DNA of 7,660 nt, taken from an uncultured Porphyromonadaceae bacterium. GTDB lineage: Bacteria > Bacteroidota > Bacteroidia > Bacteroidales > Muribaculaceae. Below, one piece after another: positions 5,178-7,660 of the stretch. The stretch spans positions 1-7,660 of the forward strand of contig CAMWKC010000097.1 of assembly GCA_947174735.1 (NCBI GenBank), read 5' to 3'. Every line of letters begins with the position of its first letter. Position 1 is the first letter of the stretch. The position numbers and the translations under genes are program-made. The notes below the pieces were generated by a model. That model searched no databases. It was not told the DNA's origin and saw only the letters and a program-made list of their open reading frames with translations.

Positions 5178-7660
5178 ATGAAGCGAACCACTTTACCAAC
5201 CCTTATCACCTTGCTGCTCTCTCTGGCTGCAGGCAGTCTGCAACTCAAAGCGGTGCCGGCGATAACCGACCCCATTAAGGTAACCCAGCCCGATGGCTCG
5301 GTCATAACTCTCTATATGGTGGGGGACGAAAACGGTTTCCGTACATTTGACGAATCCGGATGCCCGGTAGCACTTAATAAAGCCGGTTTTTACGAACCTG
5401 CCACACCGCAGTCACCGGCACATTTTATACGCAGTCCGCGACACAACCTCTCGGCAAGCACTACGCCTTATATACGTATCTCAAATTATCCAACACTGGG
5501 CCATCAGAAGGCTCTGGTCGTACTTGTGGAGTTCGCGGATTGTAAGTTTACCACTGTTGAGAACGCTTATGATTATTATGACCGCATGCTTAACGAACCG
5601 GGCTTCACACACGCTAACGGTGCCGACGGCTCAGCCCGTGATTTCTATATCGATAGCTCACGCGGACTGTTTGACCCGGAATTTGTAGTGGTCGGTCCCG
5701 TACAGCTTTCAGGGACGACAGAATTTTACGGTGATGATACTGACAATAAACTTGACCCTAACGCATGGAGTATGGTAGTCGAAGCGTGTGAGGCTATTGA
5801 TGCCGATATCAACTTTGCGGATTTCGATGCCGACGGCGACGGCAATGTGGACAGCATCTATTTCTTCTATGCCGGTTTCGGCGAGGCAGACAGTTCACGC
5901 CGAGAAGCAATATGGCCGCATAACGGTCTTCTGCTCGACAACTGGGGAGTGGACCTTGTACTTGACGGCAAACGCATCAACAACTATGCCTGCAGCAATG
6001 AGATACGTTTTAACACTGCTCCGCTGTGGCAGCCTGTCGGTATCGGTACTTTCGTACATGAATTCGGACATGTGCTCGGACTGGCCGATCATTACGATAC
6101 ACTTTACTCCTCAGGACGAAGCGGTGTGGAGCAATGGGATACCATGGCGGCCGCCTCATACCTCAATAACCAGAACACACCCCTTTCCTTCTCAGCCTAC
6201 GAACGTGCCGTACTCGGCTGGCTCACACCTGATGAGACAGCACCCCGGCAGCCGGGGATTCTGTCTGTCGCACCTCTGACAGCCGGAGGGTCGGCGCTGC
6301 GTATTGAGGTTCCTGATACTGAAGGACGCGAATGTTTCTTCGTGGAGTCACGCCGCAGAGAAGGCTGGGACCGCTTCCTGCCCGCAGAAGGACTTATAGT
6401 ATGGCATATAGATGAGGACGAAACTCTGTGGGAAACAAACCGCATCAACACCGACGCCACACACCAGCACATAGACATAGTGGAAGCCGACGGTACCGAA
6501 AACACATCCACAATGTATGGCGATGTATTTCCCGGTACAGCAAAAGTAACAACATTCTCATTCAAGAGCTGGAACGGTGAGGAAGTATTTGCTTTCGATT
6601 ATATAGACCCCCTTGAAGAACGTACGCTCCTCATACTTGGTGATACGGAGTTTATTCCGGCAGCACCGGCACTTAACATCGGTAGCATACACGGCAGCTC
6701 GTTCGTGCTGTCATGGTCCGCACAGGAAGATGCCCTGGGCTATGCTCTCACAGTAACAGATGCCGAAGACAGACCGCTCACAGATTACGAAAATCTTACA
6801 TTCAACGATGCTGCCACACTGACAATCGGCAATCTTACACCAAACACTTCCTATAGTGTGAGGCTTCAGGCAGTTGCCGGCTCCTATACCTCTGCTACGG
6901 TTCCTGTGACAGTCACTACCGGCGCCCTTGAATTTTTCGAAAGCCGTCCGACAGGAGTTATCATCAGCGACCTGCGAGGCGACGGTTTCACAGCTTCATG
7001 GCAACCGCTTGAAAATGCAACCGGCTATCTCTGTACACTTAGCACCATTCAGGCCGGAGAAGCCGAAACAATAAATTATGACTTTACGGACGGACTCGAT
7101 AATCTCCCCGGGGGCTGGAGCACCACTTCTTCCACATTGTCACAGCCTCTGTTCGGTACAGCATCTCCGGCACTGCGTATGTCTGACGACGGGGATACCT
7201 TCAAAATACATTACACCGATGTCGGTATCGAGCGACTGACGTTCTTCAGCCGTTCGCAGATAACAGACAACACACTGACCGTGACAGCAATATACCCTGA
7301 CGGCACAACTGCTGAAACAGCAGTGACCGAAGTATCGGTGAAAGGTGCTGTCGAAACCATAGACTTCGGCAACGAAGTCACAGGTGTCATACTTACCTTT
7401 AACCGTAATGGAGGATATATCGTCATTGATGACATAACGCTTACATTTCATTCATACGAAGCTGTACCGGTAGCCGGTTTTGAAAATCTGCCAAGTGCCG
7501 ATACGCTCATAACTGTCGGAGGTATAAGCATCCCAGGCGACTATCTCTTCACCGTGCGGGGCATCAGGGGAGCCGAAATCTCACAAAGTTCCGAAGCGGT
7601 ATCCACCGGCTTCCTGAGCGGTGAAAGCTCAGTGGACGTTATAGACCAAACCCCTACCGC
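5178..7660 (+). CDS. Secreted M6-family zinc metalloprotease with FN3 domains (3' end outside the window)
   Basis: The frame is open from the ATG at 5178 through the right edge (827 codons seen, no stop). A signal peptide covers residues 1 to about 25 (hydrophobic core LITLLLSLAAG, cleavage near LKA|V). A pro-region resembling the M6 start (TQPDGS, then GDENGF) follows. The M6 peptidase domain spans roughly residues 95-410. It has a GSARDFYIDSSRG segment, a calcium-loop-like D217-x-D219-G-D221-x-N223-x-D225, and the zinc motif H294-E295-x-x-H298-x-x-G-x-x-D304. Here H294, H298 and D304 are the expected ligands and E295 the catalytic base. Residues 494-581 form an FN3 domain; a second FN3 (about 590-808) appears interrupted by a beta-rich insert at about 632-757. 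The family (immune inhibitor A-like) degrades extracellular proteins; the substrate here is unknown. A C-terminal sorting tail would be expected beyond the window but is not visible. The gene has its own promoter. Confidence 0.9.
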   Translation, partial: MKRTTLPTLITLLLSLAAGSLQLKAVPAITDPIKVTQPDGSVITLYMVGDENGFRTFDESGCPVALNKAGFYEPATPQSPAHFIRSPRHNLSASTTPYIRISNYPTLGHQKALVVLVEFADCKFTTVENAYDYYDRMLNEPGFTHANGADGSARDFYIDSSRGLFDPEFVVVGPVQLSGTTEFYGDDTDNKLDPNAWSMVVEACEAIDADINFADFDADGDGNVDSIYFFYAGFGEADSSRREAIWPHNGLLLDNWGVDLVLDGKRINNYACSNEIRFNTAPLWQPVGIGTFVHEFGHVLGLADHYDTLYSSGRSGVEQWDTMAAASYLNNQNTPLSFSAYERAVLGWLTPDETAPRQPGILSVAPLTAGGSALRIEVPDTEGRECFFVESRRREGWDRFLPAEGLIVWHIDEDETLWETNRINTDATHQHIDIVEADGTENTSTMYGDVFPGTAKVTTFSFKSWNGEEVFAFDYIDPLEERTLLILGDTEFIPAAPALNIGSIHGSSFVLSWSAQEDALGYALTVTDAEDRPLTDYENLTFNDAATLTIGNLTPNTSYSVRLQAVAGSYTSATVPVTVTTGALEFFESRPTGVIISDLRGDGFTASWQPLENATGYLCTLSTIQAGEAETINYDFTDGLDNLPGGWSTTSSTLSQPLFGTASPALRMSDDGDTFKIHYTDVGIERLTFFSRSQITDNTLTVTAIYPDGTTAETAVTEVSVKGAVETIDFGNEVTGVILTFNRNGGYIVIDDITLTFHSYEAVPVAGFENLPSADTLITVGGISIPGDYLFTVRGIRGAEISQSSEAVSTGFLSGESSVDVIDQTPT

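Noticed and set aside
5788..6279. 163-codon + strand frame inside the protease gene.
   Set aside because: It is an out-of-frame shadow across the M6 catalytic domain, whose own frame is continuous and carries the zinc motif.

Overview
The window looks like a chromosomal segment from a member of the Bacteroidota, most likely the order Bacteroidales (a gut Muribaculaceae- or Prevotella-like organism). This is inferred from several signs together: weak or absent Shine-Dalgarno sequences, a promoter matching the Bacteroides-type TTTG / TAnnTTTG consensus, a membrane-tethered TPR/AraC-type regulator, a secreted M6 metalloprotease with FN3 domains, and a protein ending in a domain like the type IX secretion sorting tail. 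All supported genes are on the + strand.

Positions 1-1167 are AT-rich (about one third G+C in the line I counted). They hold the 3' part of an unrecognised protein with six cysteines, whose reading frame is open through the left edge of the window, followed by two tiny membrane proteins of 92 and 70 residues. A hairpin with A and T tracts at 1195-1233 closes this block. Downstream the base composition rises to about half G+C and the genes look like ordinary chromosomal ones, so the left block may be an accessory or transferred segment.

Positions 1294-5008 hold four genes. The first encodes a 117-residue exported protein that is little more than a signal peptide plus a sorting-tail-like beta domain. 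The second is ilvE, branched-chain aminotransferase. The third, 8 bases after ilvE, encodes a small HD-domain phosphohydrolase. The fourth, 33 bases further on, encodes a 561-residue regulator with a signal peptide, periplasmic TPR helices, one membrane span, and a cytoplasmic coiled coil with an AraC-type DNA-binding domain. The close spacing of the last three suggests a transcription unit that ends at a perfect 19-bp hairpin terminator (5072-5117).

The T tract of that terminator supplies the -33 element of a well-matched promoter (5115-5146) for the last gene. That gene encodes a large secreted M6-family zinc metalloprotease, is cut off by the right edge of the window, and was read as open for 827 codons. 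Its C-terminal part has one complete FN3 domain and a second FN3 domain that appears to be split by an inserted beta-rich domain. The membrane-tethered regulator directly upstream is a candidate regulator of the protease, but this is only an inference from position. I found no RNA genes, CRISPR arrays, insertion sequences or attachment sites.
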